Of a stretch of 64,000 bases of DNA, positions 8,651-16,592 are shown in pieces. The notes beneath the pieces are model-generated. The model worked only from the letters and a program-made list of their open reading frames with translations. It had not been told where the DNA came from and ran no database searches. Position 1 is the stretch's first letter, and each line of letters starts with the position of its first letter. Location: assembly GCF_046365375.1 (NCBI RefSeq), contig NZ_JBKEIT010000002.1, positions 310,001 through 374,000 of the forward strand, given 5' to 3'. The position numbers were made by a program, and so were the translations under genes. This DNA comes from Butyricimonas muris (GTDB lineage Bacteria > Bacteroidota > Bacteroidia > Bacteroidales > Marinifilaceae).

Positions 8651-9328
8651 TTAATTGTTATGAATATGTTTCGCGTTCTTGCCTTCCATGAGATAGATAG
8701 CCGCTTCCGCTATATTCGTGGCATTATCGCCGATTCGTTCGATGTTGTATGACATGTTGCTCAGTGACAAGGCATCTAATAAATCTTGATCTTTGACGGT
8801 TCTACCCACGAAATGAAGAGGTATTCCGTGAACGATTTCTTTGTGGTTTTTGTCCACGATATCATCCGTGCGGATAATCTCTTTCGCCAAGTTTTCGTCT
8901 TCACACGTGAAAGCAAAGATAGCATTTTGTGTCATTTTTTTCACTATTTCCAGTTGCTCGCGAATGATTTCACGGAAGAGGGTATATAATTCCCCTTGGA
9001 GCTCGACTTCACGCAGGAAGTCCGCGATGTTTAAAAGCAAGTCCCCTATTCTTTCCAGATAGGCCGTCATGTCGTGATAAGACATGATTTTACGGCAATC
9101 GCTCGCTCTGGGGCAATAGAGTACGATGGAGTTGATCACTTCGTCCCGTATTTTTACTTCCAGTCCGTCGATGATTACTTCGTTGTGTTCTATTTTATCG
9201 TGTAATTCCGCGTCTTTATTACTTCCCGTGAGTGTGAACACGATATCCATTTGCTGGATAACGACGGTAGACAGTACTTCAAAATCTTCTTTTATTTTCT
9301 CGAGGTATTTTTCTCTTATTGTAGTCAT
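8651..9328 (-). CDS. phoU: Phosphate signalling protein PhoU
   Basis: A 225-residue helical protein with the duplicated PhoU three-helix bundle (about 15-105 and 120-215). PhoU links the PstSCAB transporter to the PhoR-type kinase and restrains both signalling and phosphate uptake. It is encoded between pstB and the two-component pair; a palindromic repeat element fills the 118-bp gap to pstB. Confidence 0.9.
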   Translation of the reverse strand: MTTIREKYLEKIKEDFEVLSTVVIQQMDIVFTLTGSNKDAELHDKIEHNEVIIDGLEVKIRDEVINSIVLYCPRASDCRKIMSYHDMTAYLERIGDLLLNIADFLREVELQGELYTLFREIIREQLEIVKKMTQNAIFAFTCEDENLAKEIIRTDDIVDKNHKEIVHGIPLHFVGRTVKDQDLLDALSLSNMSYNIERIGDNATNIAEAAIYLMEGKNAKHIHNN

Positions 9329-9340
9329 AATGTGGAATTT

Positions 9341-9442
9341 GATGATTTAAGATTGATGATTAGGGATTTACGATTTATGATTGTAGATTTATGATTTATT
9401 GTTTGAAATCTGAAATCATAAATCTGAAATCATAAATCGTAA
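9341..9442. repeat. Palindromic intergenic repeat, GATTTACGATT class, in the pstB-phoU gap
   Basis: The left arm (about 9368-9397) and right arm (about 9406-9442) are inverted copies, and each arm is built from repeated units of the form GATTTATGATT / AATCATAAATC. It almost fills the gap between phoU and pstB. Related elements lie at 10222, 41247 and 52955. Confidence 0.8.
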
Positions 9443-9446
9443 GTTG

Positions 9447-10214
9447 TTATCCAAATTGTCCCGTCAAGTATTCTTCCGTGCGTTTGTCACTCGGGTTGGT
9501 GAACATCTTCCGGGTTTCATCATATTCAACGAGGTTTCCGAGGTACATGAACATGGAGTAATCCGAGATACGTGCGGCTTGTGACATATTGTGCGTGACA
9601 ATCAAGATCGTGAACTCTTTTTTTAAATCGAGTAACAGTTCTTCTATACGGTTCGTGGCAATCGGGTCAAGGGCGGAGGTCGGTTCGTCCATCAGTAGTA
9701 CTTGCGGTTTTAGCGAGAGAGCCCGTGCGATGCAAAGGCGTTGTTGCTGTCCCCCGGAGAGGAAAGTTCCTTTTTTGTGCAGGGCGTCTTTCACTTCATT
9801 CCACAGACCCACGTTCTGGAGGCTTTGTTCCACGAGTTCGTCTTTCTCCTGTTTGGAGAGGGAGATGCCGTTCAGTTTATATCCGGCAATGACGTTGTCG
9901 TAGATGCTCATGGTCGGGAACGGGTTCGGGCGTTGAAATACCATACCTGCCATGCGGCGTACCTCCATGGGATTGGTTTTCAATATATTCTTCCCGTTCA
10001 ATATAATTTCTCCGGTGGTTTTTATATCCGGGTATAACTCGTGCATCCGGTTGATTGCCCGTAATAAAGTACTTTTCCCGCATCCCGAGGGTCCCATGAT
10101 TGCCGTAATCTTTTTCTCGGCGATGTCAGCGCTCACTGACTCCACGGCATTTTTCCCGGGTGTATATGAAATAGATACGTTTTTCAGTTGTAGTATAGGA
10201 TCTTTGATTTCCAT
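9447..10214 (-). CDS. pstB: Phosphate ABC transporter ATP-binding protein PstB
   Basis: ATPase that powers high-affinity phosphate import through PstC and PstA. Of 255 residues: Walker A GPSGCGKST (41-49), Q loop in MVFQRPNPFP, signature LSGGQQQRLCIARAL (about 152-166), Walker B VLLMDEPTSALDP and the switch His in ILIVTHNMSQ. The PNPFP stretch after the Q loop is typical of PstB. Full length and in order after pstA. Confidence 0.97.
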   Translation of the reverse strand: MEIKDPILQLKNVSISYTPGKNAVESVSADIAEKKITAIMGPSGCGKSTLLRAINRMHELYPDIKTTGEIILNGKNILKTNPMEVRRMAGMVFQRPNPFPTMSIYDNVIAGYKLNGISLSKQEKDELVEQSLQNVGLWNEVKDALHKKGTFLSGGQQQRLCIARALSLKPQVLLMDEPTSALDPIATNRIEELLLDLKKEFTILIVTHNMSQAARISDYSMFMYLGNLVEYDETRKMFTNPSDKRTEEYLTGQFG

Positions 10215-10221
10215 GTTGGTT

Positions 10222-10285
10222 ATGATTTTTGATTTTTGATTTACGATTGATGAATCTGAAATCGTAAATCAAAAATCGTAAATTA
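10222..10285. repeat. Palindromic intergenic repeat, GATTTACGATT class, in the pstA-pstB gap
   Basis: An 18-bp perfect inverted repeat (10231-10248 against 10260-10277) with an 11-bp loop. The arm reads GATTTTTGATTTACGATT and is extended by a further copy of the unit on either side. It fills the 68-bp pstA-pstB gap. Confidence 0.85.
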
Positions 10286-11146
10286 TTGGATTCTCCATTT
10301 TTTAGCGATCTGTTTTGCTGTGATATTAAGTGTCAGAATCAAGAGCAGCAGGAATAATGATGAACTCCAGATCATGTCTATCAAGTTGGGATCGTTGTAG
10401 AATTCCCAAATTAATAGAGGTACCGCACTGGTAGGTTTCACGATATCCCAGTTGATTGTGGTACTTCCCAGAGCCGTGAGCATGAGTGGTGCTGTCTCTC
10501 CCATAACGCGGGAAATCGCTAAAAGGATTCCCGTGAACAGTCCCCCGAAGGCTGCCGGCAGTAATACTTTGAGTACGACACTCGTGTACGAGGCGCCGAG
10601 GGCGAGCCCGGCTTCTTTCAGGCTGCCCGGTAACATTTTTAATGTTTCTTCCGTTGAGCGGACGATCAAGGGAAGCATCATGATACTCAAGGCAACGCTT
10701 CCCGCCAAAGCGGAATAGCTACCGATTGGTTTGACGATCCATGCATAGGCGATAATACCAATCACGATAGACGGACTACCTTGTATCAAATCCGTTAGAA
10801 AACGGGTGATATTGGAAAACTTGGTTTTCGGGTGTTCCGACAGATGAATACCTACCATGATCCCGATCGGGATAGCGATAACGGCGGCCAACACGACCAT
10901 AAGTAATGTACCCGTGATTCCGTTAGCGATACCGCCGGGAATGATGTCACCCGTGTTGCGTGCTAACATGGCATCCAAGGTGCTGGGTGCGCTTTCCGTG
11001 AAAAAGTTCCAGTTGATTTGCTTGTAGCCTTTTCTGATGAGTTCCCATATAATAGCGAATAGGGGGACTACTGTCAGTGAGGCAAAAAGGCACGTGATGC
11101 AGAAGAATGCCTTGCTTTTTATCGTTCTATATTTTAGACTACTCAT
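10283..11146 (-). CDS. pstA: Phosphate ABC transporter permease PstA
   Basis: One of the two membrane subunits of the phosphate importer: 287 residues with six predicted membrane helices and the inner-membrane-component coupling loop EAGLALGASYTSVVLKVLLPAA (about residues 180-200). The N-terminal helix (about 14-36) is followed by a long periplasmic segment as in other PstA proteins. Starts 7 bp after pstC ends, suggesting linked translation. Confidence 0.95.
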   Translation of the reverse strand: MSSLKYRTIKSKAFFCITCLFASLTVVPLFAIIWELIRKGYKQINWNFFTESAPSTLDAMLARNTGDIIPGGIANGITGTLLMVVLAAVIAIPIGIMVGIHLSEHPKTKFSNITRFLTDLIQGSPSIVIGIIAYAWIVKPIGSYSALAGSVALSIMMLPLIVRSTEETLKMLPGSLKEAGLALGASYTSVVLKVLLPAAFGGLFTGILLAISRVMGETAPLMLTALGSTTINWDIVKPTSAVPLLIWEFYNDPNLIDMIWSSSLFLLLLILTLNITAKQIAKKWRIQ

Positions 11147-11153
11147 TTCTCTA

Positions 11154-12005
11154 TCAGTTAAGTTTCTTTATAATGAGTTTCGCTATCAGGTTGATGATAG
11201 CCGTGATCAAGAACAAAAGCAGCCCGATAGCGATGAGCGAACTTAATTTCAGACCGTCCGCCTCGCCGAACTGGTTGGCTATGATACTTGCCATCGTGTT
11301 ACCCGTGTCGGCAAGTGAGGTCGGTAGATTGTTCGTATTACCGATTAGCATGGTGACCGCCATGGTTTCACCTAAAGCCCTTCCCAAGGCAAGGATGTAG
11401 CTGGCAAATACGCCGGAGCCCGCTGCCGGGAAAGTGACGCTTCTGATGACCTCGTAACGGGTGGCTCCAAGGCTATACGCGGCTTCTTTCAGTTCGTTGG
11501 GAACCATGGATATGAATTCGCCACTGAGAGAGGATGCATAGGGAATGATCATGATTGCCAGAATGATAGAGGAGGTTAATATCCCGAATCCTTGCGCGTT
11601 CACGCCCATTTCTATAATGAGCGGGCGGAAGGTATAAAATCCCCATAAACCGTAGACGATAGAAGGGATTCCTGCCAATAAATCAATGATAGAACTGATA
11701 AAAGTGGCTATTCTTTTGCCTTTGAAGAATTCTCCGGTAAAAAGAGCGACGGGCAGGGAGAATGGGATGCAAAATATTAATGCCAGAAAAGAGGTTAATA
11801 ATGTTCCGACGATAAACGAGAGTGCCCCGTATGTTTCTCTGTCCGGGTGGGGATCCCATTCTGTTGAACCGATGAACTGGAAGAATCCGTACTGACCGAA
11901 TGCGGAGAGAGAACCACTCACCAGAGAGTAAATCATTCCGGCACTGATCAAAAGTATCAAGATGCAACAAATGGAAAGTAACCGTTTAAAAATAATATCA
12001 CGCAT
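11154..12005 (-). CDS. pstC: Phosphate ABC transporter permease PstC
   Basis: Second membrane subunit of the phosphate importer: 283 residues, six membrane helices, coupling loop EAAYSLGATRYEVIRSVTFPAA (about 170-192). The motif GIPSIVYGLWGFY is typical of PstC. It follows pstS after a 108-bp gap filled by a palindromic element. Confidence 0.95.
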   Translation of the reverse strand: MRDIIFKRLLSICCILILLISAGMIYSLVSGSLSAFGQYGFFQFIGSTEWDPHPDRETYGALSFIVGTLLTSFLALIFCIPFSLPVALFTGEFFKGKRIATFISSIIDLLAGIPSIVYGLWGFYTFRPLIIEMGVNAQGFGILTSSIILAIMIIPYASSLSGEFISMVPNELKEAAYSLGATRYEVIRSVTFPAAGSGVFASYILALGRALGETMAVTMLIGNTNNLPTSLADTGNTMASIIANQFGEADGLKLSSLIAIGLLLFLITAIINLIAKLIIKKLN

Positions 12006-12010
12006 TAAAT

Positions 12011-12118
12011 AATAATTTAAGTTACAAGTTGCAGGTTACAAGTTTCAAGTCGGGTGTCGTGGAGAACCTGCAACTTGCAGAGCCGTAGGCTCAACTTGTA
12101 ACCTGTAACTTTATTATT
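12011..12118. repeat. Palindromic intergenic repeat, CAACTTGCAACCTG class, copy 1 (pstS-pstC gap)
   Basis: Outer ends AATAAT (left) and ATTATT (right) enclose arms made of units such as AAGTTACAAGTTGCAGGTT and their inverse. The centre holds the small perfect hairpin GAGCC-GTA-GGCTC. A 28-bp block (12071-12098) is identical to 24606-24633. It fills the gap between pstS and pstC and touches the pstS stop. Confidence 0.85.
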
Positions 12119-13172
12119 TAAGGACTTGTTTGCCCTCGAAACTTATAGAGTTTAATAGTGCTTTGGCGTTGTCCACCGCGGATTTTGGGAGTGGGGAGTA
12201 GTGTACTTTTGTTGTTAAAGCTTGTGCCTCGGGGCTTAACATCCAGTCTAGTAATTTAGCAGTGGCTTGAGCCTGTGCCAAAGTTCTGTTGGCGTATGCC
12301 TGTTCTTTGTAAAGGATAATCCACGTGAAACAACTGATGGGATACGCGTCCGGTGCGTCCGAATTGGTGATCATGGTACGGGTATCTGCCGGGATATCCC
12401 CTTTTGCCGCGGCAGAGATACTTTCGGTATTCGGGGTGATGAAGTTCCCGGAACTGTTTTTCATTTGTGCCATCGGGATATTCAGCGAGAACGCGTATTC
12501 AGAGCCGATGTACCCGATTGCTCCCGGTGTTTGACTGATCGTTCCGGCTACGCCCGGGTTTCCTTTGGCTGCCAGTCCTACCGGCCATTTCAATGACTTT
12601 CCGGTACCCACGTTCTCTTTCCAGTTTGCGCTTACCTTGGTAAGATAGTCGCTGAACACGAAGGTCGTACCACTACCGTCCGAGCGGTATACCGGGGTAA
12701 GTTCTTTGTCCGGGAGGGTAATGCCGGGGTTCAATTCTTTGATTTTGGCATCGTTCCATTTGGTGATTTTACCCAGATAAATATCGGCAACCACCTCTCC
12801 GGATAACTTTAAATCTTTCACTTCCGGCAAGTTGTATGCCAGTACCACGGCACCCATGCAAGTGGGGATGTGTATCGCGGTATAAGGCATTTCTTGCATT
12901 TCGGAGTCGGAAAGATAGGCGTCCGAGCCCCCGAAGTCAACAATTTTATCTTTCAAGCTTCTGATTCCGCCGCCACTACCGATTCCCCCGTAGGTTACCG
13001 TGTTGCCGGTCTTCTCTTGGTAGGTTTTGAAGGCCAGATTGTAGAATGGCAGAGGAAATGTAGCTCCGGCGGCAGCGATATTCATTTTCTTGTCTTCGGA
13101 ACCCTTGTTTTTCTTTGAGTTGCCGCAAGATGCAATTGCGATAGCTAGAAGAATAATAAATAAGTTTTTCAT
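12114..13172 (-). CDS. pstS: Phosphate-binding lipoprotein PstS
   Basis: Periplasmic-side phosphate receptor for PstCAB. From the ATG at 13172 the product has 352 residues with a lipobox (AIASC, Cys about 16) and a PBP-like domain with the phosphate-contact segments GATFPLPFY, GSGGGIRSL, DFGGSDAYL and RSDGSGTTFVF. An in-frame ATG at 13196 adds 8 residues; I prefer 13172 because it gives a normal signal peptide. First gene of the pst-phoU-pho operon; four 11-bp-spaced TGTTACA-type repeats lie 65-104 bp upstream, as expected for PhoB control. Confidence 0.95.
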   Translation of the reverse strand: MKNLFIILLAIAIASCGNSKKNKGSEDKKMNIAAAGATFPLPFYNLAFKTYQEKTGNTVTYGGIGSGGGIRSLKDKIVDFGGSDAYLSDSEMQEMPYTAIHIPTCMGAVVLAYNLPEVKDLKLSGEVVADIYLGKITKWNDAKIKELNPGITLPDKELTPVYRSDGSGTTFVFSDYLTKVSANWKENVGTGKSLKWPVGLAAKGNPGVAGTISQTPGAIGYIGSEYAFSLNIPMAQMKNSSGNFITPNTESISAAAKGDIPADTRTMITNSDAPDAYPISCFTWIILYKEQAYANRTLAQAQATAKLLDWMLSPEAQALTTKVHYSPLPKSAVDNAKALLNSISFEGKQVLK

Positions 13173-13219
13173 TTTTGATTGTATTAATTTCAACATCTAT
13201 TGATTCATTTTTTACAATG

Positions 13220-13276
13220 CAAGTTTAGATGAATCTTGTTACATGAATGTTGCACGAATGTTACATTAATGTTACA
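13220..13276 (-). promoter_or_regulatory. Pho-box array and pstS promoter
   Basis: Heptamers TGTTACA, TGTTGCA, TGTTACA and TGTTACA (+ strand) start at 13237, 13248, 13259 and 13270, that is exactly 11 bp apart, the 7-bp-repeat plus 4-bp-spacer form of a PhoB operator, here doubled. Towards pstS, a possible -7 element (TAAACTTG on the minus strand, 13220-13227, one base off consensus) follows after 9 bp. The array overlaps the last bases of the porin gene. Confidence 0.85.
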
Positions 13277-14252
13277 ACTTGAATTCGATGTTCAAATAAG
13301 CGAAAGAACTTGATTTTCCGTCTCTTGGATTCCATGTCGAGAAATTTGGGGCTATCTTCAACTGTTTGATCGGGGAGTATTGGATACCGATTAAGACCCG
13401 TTGCCCGTCTGCGCTGCTCCAATCGTCTTTGGAAGCCAAGTTGTCATATCTCCCGAAAGCGTCGAATTTTTCGGCTAATTTCACCGTGGAGTAAACGGAG
13501 AAACCGTTTTGGTCTTTATCTTCTTTGGATTTGGTGTTGAACATTTGGTCGTATTCACCGCCAAGAGAGAAAAGTTTGTGTTTATATCCGGCGAAGAAAG
13601 CCAAGTTCTGTTGATCTTTCAATCCGTCTGCATCACTGCTTTTGCTGGCGAGGTCATAGTAGGCACGGATAGTCAGACCTTTTACCGGGAATAAAGTGGC
13701 TCCGACGGCATATCGGTATTTGTTGTCTCCGTTCAATTTTTTGTACCCTTCGCCGTTGCTGATCGTGATATCGGCAGAGAGCCATTTGGTAAATTTGTAT
13801 CTGCCCAAAATACCCATGTCTGCGCTGGAACCGAACTTGTACTCGTCTTGGAATGATTTCATGATGTAACGGTATCCCCAGAACTTTTCTTGCACGTTGA
13901 ATTGTTCCAAACCGATCAACCCGAAATCCAAGGTAAAATCTCCTGTCTTCCAGCTTAACATGGCGTTTTTGATATAAGCCACTCTTTCAAGGTCTGCGCC
14001 GTCTACTTTCGTGGAGCCCATGTCGAATACTACCTTCCCGCTAAGTTTCTCGGTTAGTGAAAATTGATAACCCAAGTAAGCGCGATCCAACGCGAATCCG
14101 GACTCTTTGTTCGCGTCCCCCAATCCGGCATGATAGTTAGCGAAAACGGTAACGATAGGTTTCCCGGTAATCTGGAATTTCTTTTTTTCTTCTTGTCCGA
14201 AACTGCTCATGCAGGCGATAATCAAAACCACACTCATTAAAATCTTTTTCAT
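13272..14252 (-). CDS. Phosphate-regulon outer-membrane porin (OprP/OprO-like)
   Basis: A 326-residue outer-membrane beta-barrel protein with a Sec signal peptide (cleavage after SSFGQ, about residue 20), alternating amphipathic strands throughout and a barrel-closing C-terminus (FAYLNIEFKL). It resembles phosphate-selective porins of the OprP/OprO group, and its place directly upstream of pstS supports a role in phosphate passage across the outer membrane. Substrate choice is inferred from context. A weaker 11-bp-spaced repeat set at 14335-14363 suggests PhoB control. Confidence 0.85.
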   Translation of the reverse strand: MKKILMSVVLIIACMSSFGQEEKKKFQITGKPIVTVFANYHAGLGDANKESGFALDRAYLGYQFSLTEKLSGKVVFDMGSTKVDGADLERVAYIKNAMLSWKTGDFTLDFGLIGLEQFNVQEKFWGYRYIMKSFQDEYKFGSSADMGILGRYKFTKWLSADITISNGEGYKKLNGDNKYRYAVGATLFPVKGLTIRAYYDLASKSSDADGLKDQQNLAFFAGYKHKLFSLGGEYDQMFNTKSKEDKDQNGFSVYSTVKLAEKFDAFGRYDNLASKDDWSSADGQRVLIGIQYSPIKQLKIAPNFSTWNPRDGKSSSFAYLNIEFKL

Positions 14253-14307
14253 TTGTCTAAATTTTAGTCGTTAAATAAATAATTGAAAACCTCTTGTTTT
14301 CGACGGC

Positions 14308-14363
14308 TAAAGTAGATTGAAAAGATTTCTAAAAAGATACATTTTAATTACAACAATGTTACA
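14308..14363 (-). promoter_or_regulatory. Probable Pho box and promoter of the porin gene
   Basis: AGATACA (14335), AATTACA (14346) and TGTTACA (14357) are spaced by 11 bp; only the last matches the pstS heptamer fully. About 19 bp nearer the gene the minus strand reads TACTTTAG, a poor -7 element. Supported mainly by the same periodicity and heptamer as the pstS array. Confidence 0.5.
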
Positions 14364-14367
14364 TTTT

Positions 14368-14904
14368 CTATTTTCTGAAAATAGAAAAATTCACGCTGCC
14401 GTATTGACGGTGTTCGGAGAAGAAGGGGGCAGATGAGAAGTCTACCGTGCCGGGATGTTCAATAATAGCCAACCCGTCCGGGGCTAATAATTCATTGTCA
14501 AATATAGCGGCCGGGATATCCATAATCTTTTCCAGATCGTATGGAGGGTCGGCGAAGATGATATCAAAGGACTGGCCTTTCAGTTTTTTGCAAGCGATAA
14601 ACACATCGGTTTTGAATACATTGATATTCTTGAAACCGAGTTGGACTATCGTCTTTTTTATAAAAGAGTAATGATTGTAGTTCAATTCCACGGATACGAT
14701 TCGTTCTGCACCGCGTGAGGCAAATTCGTAGCTGATACTTCCCGTGCCGGAAAATAAGTCCAGCACGACGGCTCCCTCTATATCGATGTAGTTGTTGAGC
14801 ACGTTAAACAAGTTTTCTTTAGCAAAGTCCGTTGTCGGGCGAGCCCTGAAATTTTTGTCCGGGAATATGACTTTCCCCTTGTGTGTGCCGCTTATAATCC
14901 GCAT
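14368..14904 (-). CDS. rsmD: 16S rRNA (guanine-966-N2)-methyltransferase RsmD
   Basis: A 178-residue SAM-dependent methyltransferase that modifies G966 of 16S rRNA during 30S assembly. SAM-binding motif LDLFSGTGSISYEFASRGA (about 49-67) and catalytic motif IIFADPPYD (about 115-123); the N-terminal MRIISGTHKGK is typical of RsmD. It overlaps the end of the DUF3822 gene by 13 bp, an arrangement implying coupled translation. Confidence 0.95.
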   Translation of the reverse strand: MRIISGTHKGKVIFPDKNFRARPTTDFAKENLFNVLNNYIDIEGAVVLDLFSGTGSISYEFASRGAERIVSVELNYNHYSFIKKTIVQLGFKNINVFKTDVFIACKKLKGQSFDIIFADPPYDLEKIMDIPAAIFDNELLAPDGLAIIEHPGTVDFSSAPFFSEHRQYGSVNFSIFRK

Positions 14905-15734
14905 CGATGAAGATTTAACAAGTGAATGAAATAGGATGAATTGATCTCCTTGCCGGGCAAGATACCGTTTAATATAGGTTCTTTCGCGAAATAAGGAGTG
15001 GGTAAATAGGTCGAGAGCAATTCTTTCAGTTTCTCGTCATTTGTTGCTGCACCGAACACCGAAACGTGTAGTTTCTCTTTTTGAATGTCACATTCTTTGA
15101 TGCAATTCAACAGGAAATAAACGATGTCGGTTGCCGTCCTGTGATTAAACGAGTTGAATAATTGCACCCTTGTATCTTTTATAAATAGGATATCGAAAAA
15201 ATCAGCCTGTATGTTCAGGAATATTTGTTCCGAACCATGCAATGCTTTTGTTAACGCTCCTTGTATAAAGGGGTATGCCTCGTTCACGATTTGGAGCACC
15301 GGGAAATGTTCCCGAACGAAATTGTTGAGAGTGGTATTGATCGTTTCCACGAGGTAGGCATCTATTTTCTCGATATGATGATACAAAAGCGTATCATCGG
15401 GGGTAATCTCTTGATTCACGGAATAGAGGGTTGCCACGTTCGCCTTGTTAAAGAGAGCCCCGGGGATAATGGTTCTCTCGCTGAAACAGGGCATAAGATA
15501 TACCTTTTTGAATCGCAGGTTCAGAATCACGTCGTTCACGAGATAATTCTTCAATCGGGCAATCACGGCTTCACGAGAGTCCGCGGCATAAGGTTCGTGA
15601 ACAAATACCATTAATTTGTCACGGGCGTCATGCACGCAAAACGAAAATCCATCCGTTGCATAACGGATGGATAATATCGATTGTGTAGATAATTCGTAAG
15701 TGAAATCCGAGTCAACAAAATAAATACTCTGCAT
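14892..15734 (-). CDS. DUF3822 family protein
   Basis: A 280-residue cytoplasmic protein of the Bacteroidetes-specific DUF3822 family, which has an actin/ASKHA-like look (two related halves, phosphate-loop-like regions) but no proven activity. I see no signal or membrane segment. Its 3' end overlaps rsmD by 13 bp; the pairing with rsmD suggests a link to ribosome assembly but does not prove one. Confidence 0.85.
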   Translation of the reverse strand: MQSIYFVDSDFTYELSTQSILSIRYATDGFSFCVHDARDKLMVFVHEPYAADSREAVIARLKNYLVNDVILNLRFKKVYLMPCFSERTIIPGALFNKANVATLYSVNQEITPDDTLLYHHIEKIDAYLVETINTTLNNFVREHFPVLQIVNEAYPFIQGALTKALHGSEQIFLNIQADFFDILFIKDTRVQLFNSFNHRTATDIVYFLLNCIKECDIQKEKLHVSVFGAATNDEKLKELLSTYLPTPYFAKEPILNGILPGKEINSSYFIHLLNLHRCGL

Positions 15735-15760
15735 GTATTCCTCGTTTACGAACCGGAATG

Positions 15761-16411
15761 TTACTCCCAGTTACCCACGTTATTGTTTGCCTCTGCCACG
15801 CTACCCACTTTCAGACCGGGGTATTTTTGTAATCTTTTTCTTTCACCGTTGTATTCGAGAATGGCATCTTCGTATTCTTCAAATAAATCTTCGAAGATAA
15901 CCATGTTGTTTACACGAGCCTCGAACACAGGAACCTCGATACCTGATTCCGTCCAGATCATGTTTGTTCCCATGAGGAATTCATGTTTCCGTTTGGTGAA
16001 CGGTACATAACGAAGATCGTCGATCGGGTAGTTTTTCCCGAAAAGTTGCTCAAGTGCGGATATACGCATCGTGTCACGGATGATAAGACCTTTCTTCAAT
16101 GCCTCTTGTTCCGTCATACCTTGATCCAGTTGGTCATCGGTAAGCTCTCCGATAGAACGCACTGTTTTCAACGAATCGTATTTCACGAAATGAATCAAAG
16201 TATCGAAACTACTAGTGTATACCCCGTGGATACTCTTGTAAGCATCTTGTGCAGTTCTGATATCCTTTAACCTTTGGATAATTCTATCGTATCTTTGGTT
16301 TCTCAATTTTTCAAATTGAATAGGGTTCTGCACGCTTGCATAACACAAATAACCCAGGTAGATAGCCGCAAGTGCTAAAACGATTTGGATAATGATCTTA
16401 ACTGGTTTCAT
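15761..16411 (-). CDS. Conserved membrane-anchored protein, unknown function
   Basis: A 216-residue protein with one N-terminal membrane helix (about 5-27) and a mostly helical, highly charged soluble part that should face the periplasm. The segment RLKDIRTAQDAYKSIHGVYTS (about 46-66) resembles the start of pseudopilin-like globular domains, but I do not recognise the family. It lies 26 bp before the DUF3822 gene and probably shares its transcript. Confidence 0.75.
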   Translation of the reverse strand: MKPVKIIIQIVLALAAIYLGYLCYASVQNPIQFEKLRNQRYDRIIQRLKDIRTAQDAYKSIHGVYTSSFDTLIHFVKYDSLKTVRSIGELTDDQLDQGMTEQEALKKGLIIRDTMRISALEQLFGKNYPIDDLRYVPFTKRKHEFLMGTNMIWTESGIEVPVFEARVNNMVIFEDLFEEYEDAILEYNGERKRLQKYPGLKVGSVAEANNNVGNWE

Positions 16412-16592
16412 TTTTTCTGTCTGTATATTTGTTATATATTAAACAAGTTAGTTCTACTGTTTTCAAGCTGTTTTTTTCATATCTTTACACGGTGTTTATT
16501 CAACACCTCGCACGAATCCACGTTGGATTACAGTGTCGGCAAATATAAGAAAAAAAAAGTTTATACCACAGTTTTGGCTATTTATTTTAATC

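Noticed and set aside
9341..9442. Possible CRISPR-like repeat series
   Set aside because: The units are directly adjacent, short and arranged as an inverted repeat; there are no spacers and no cas genes in the window.
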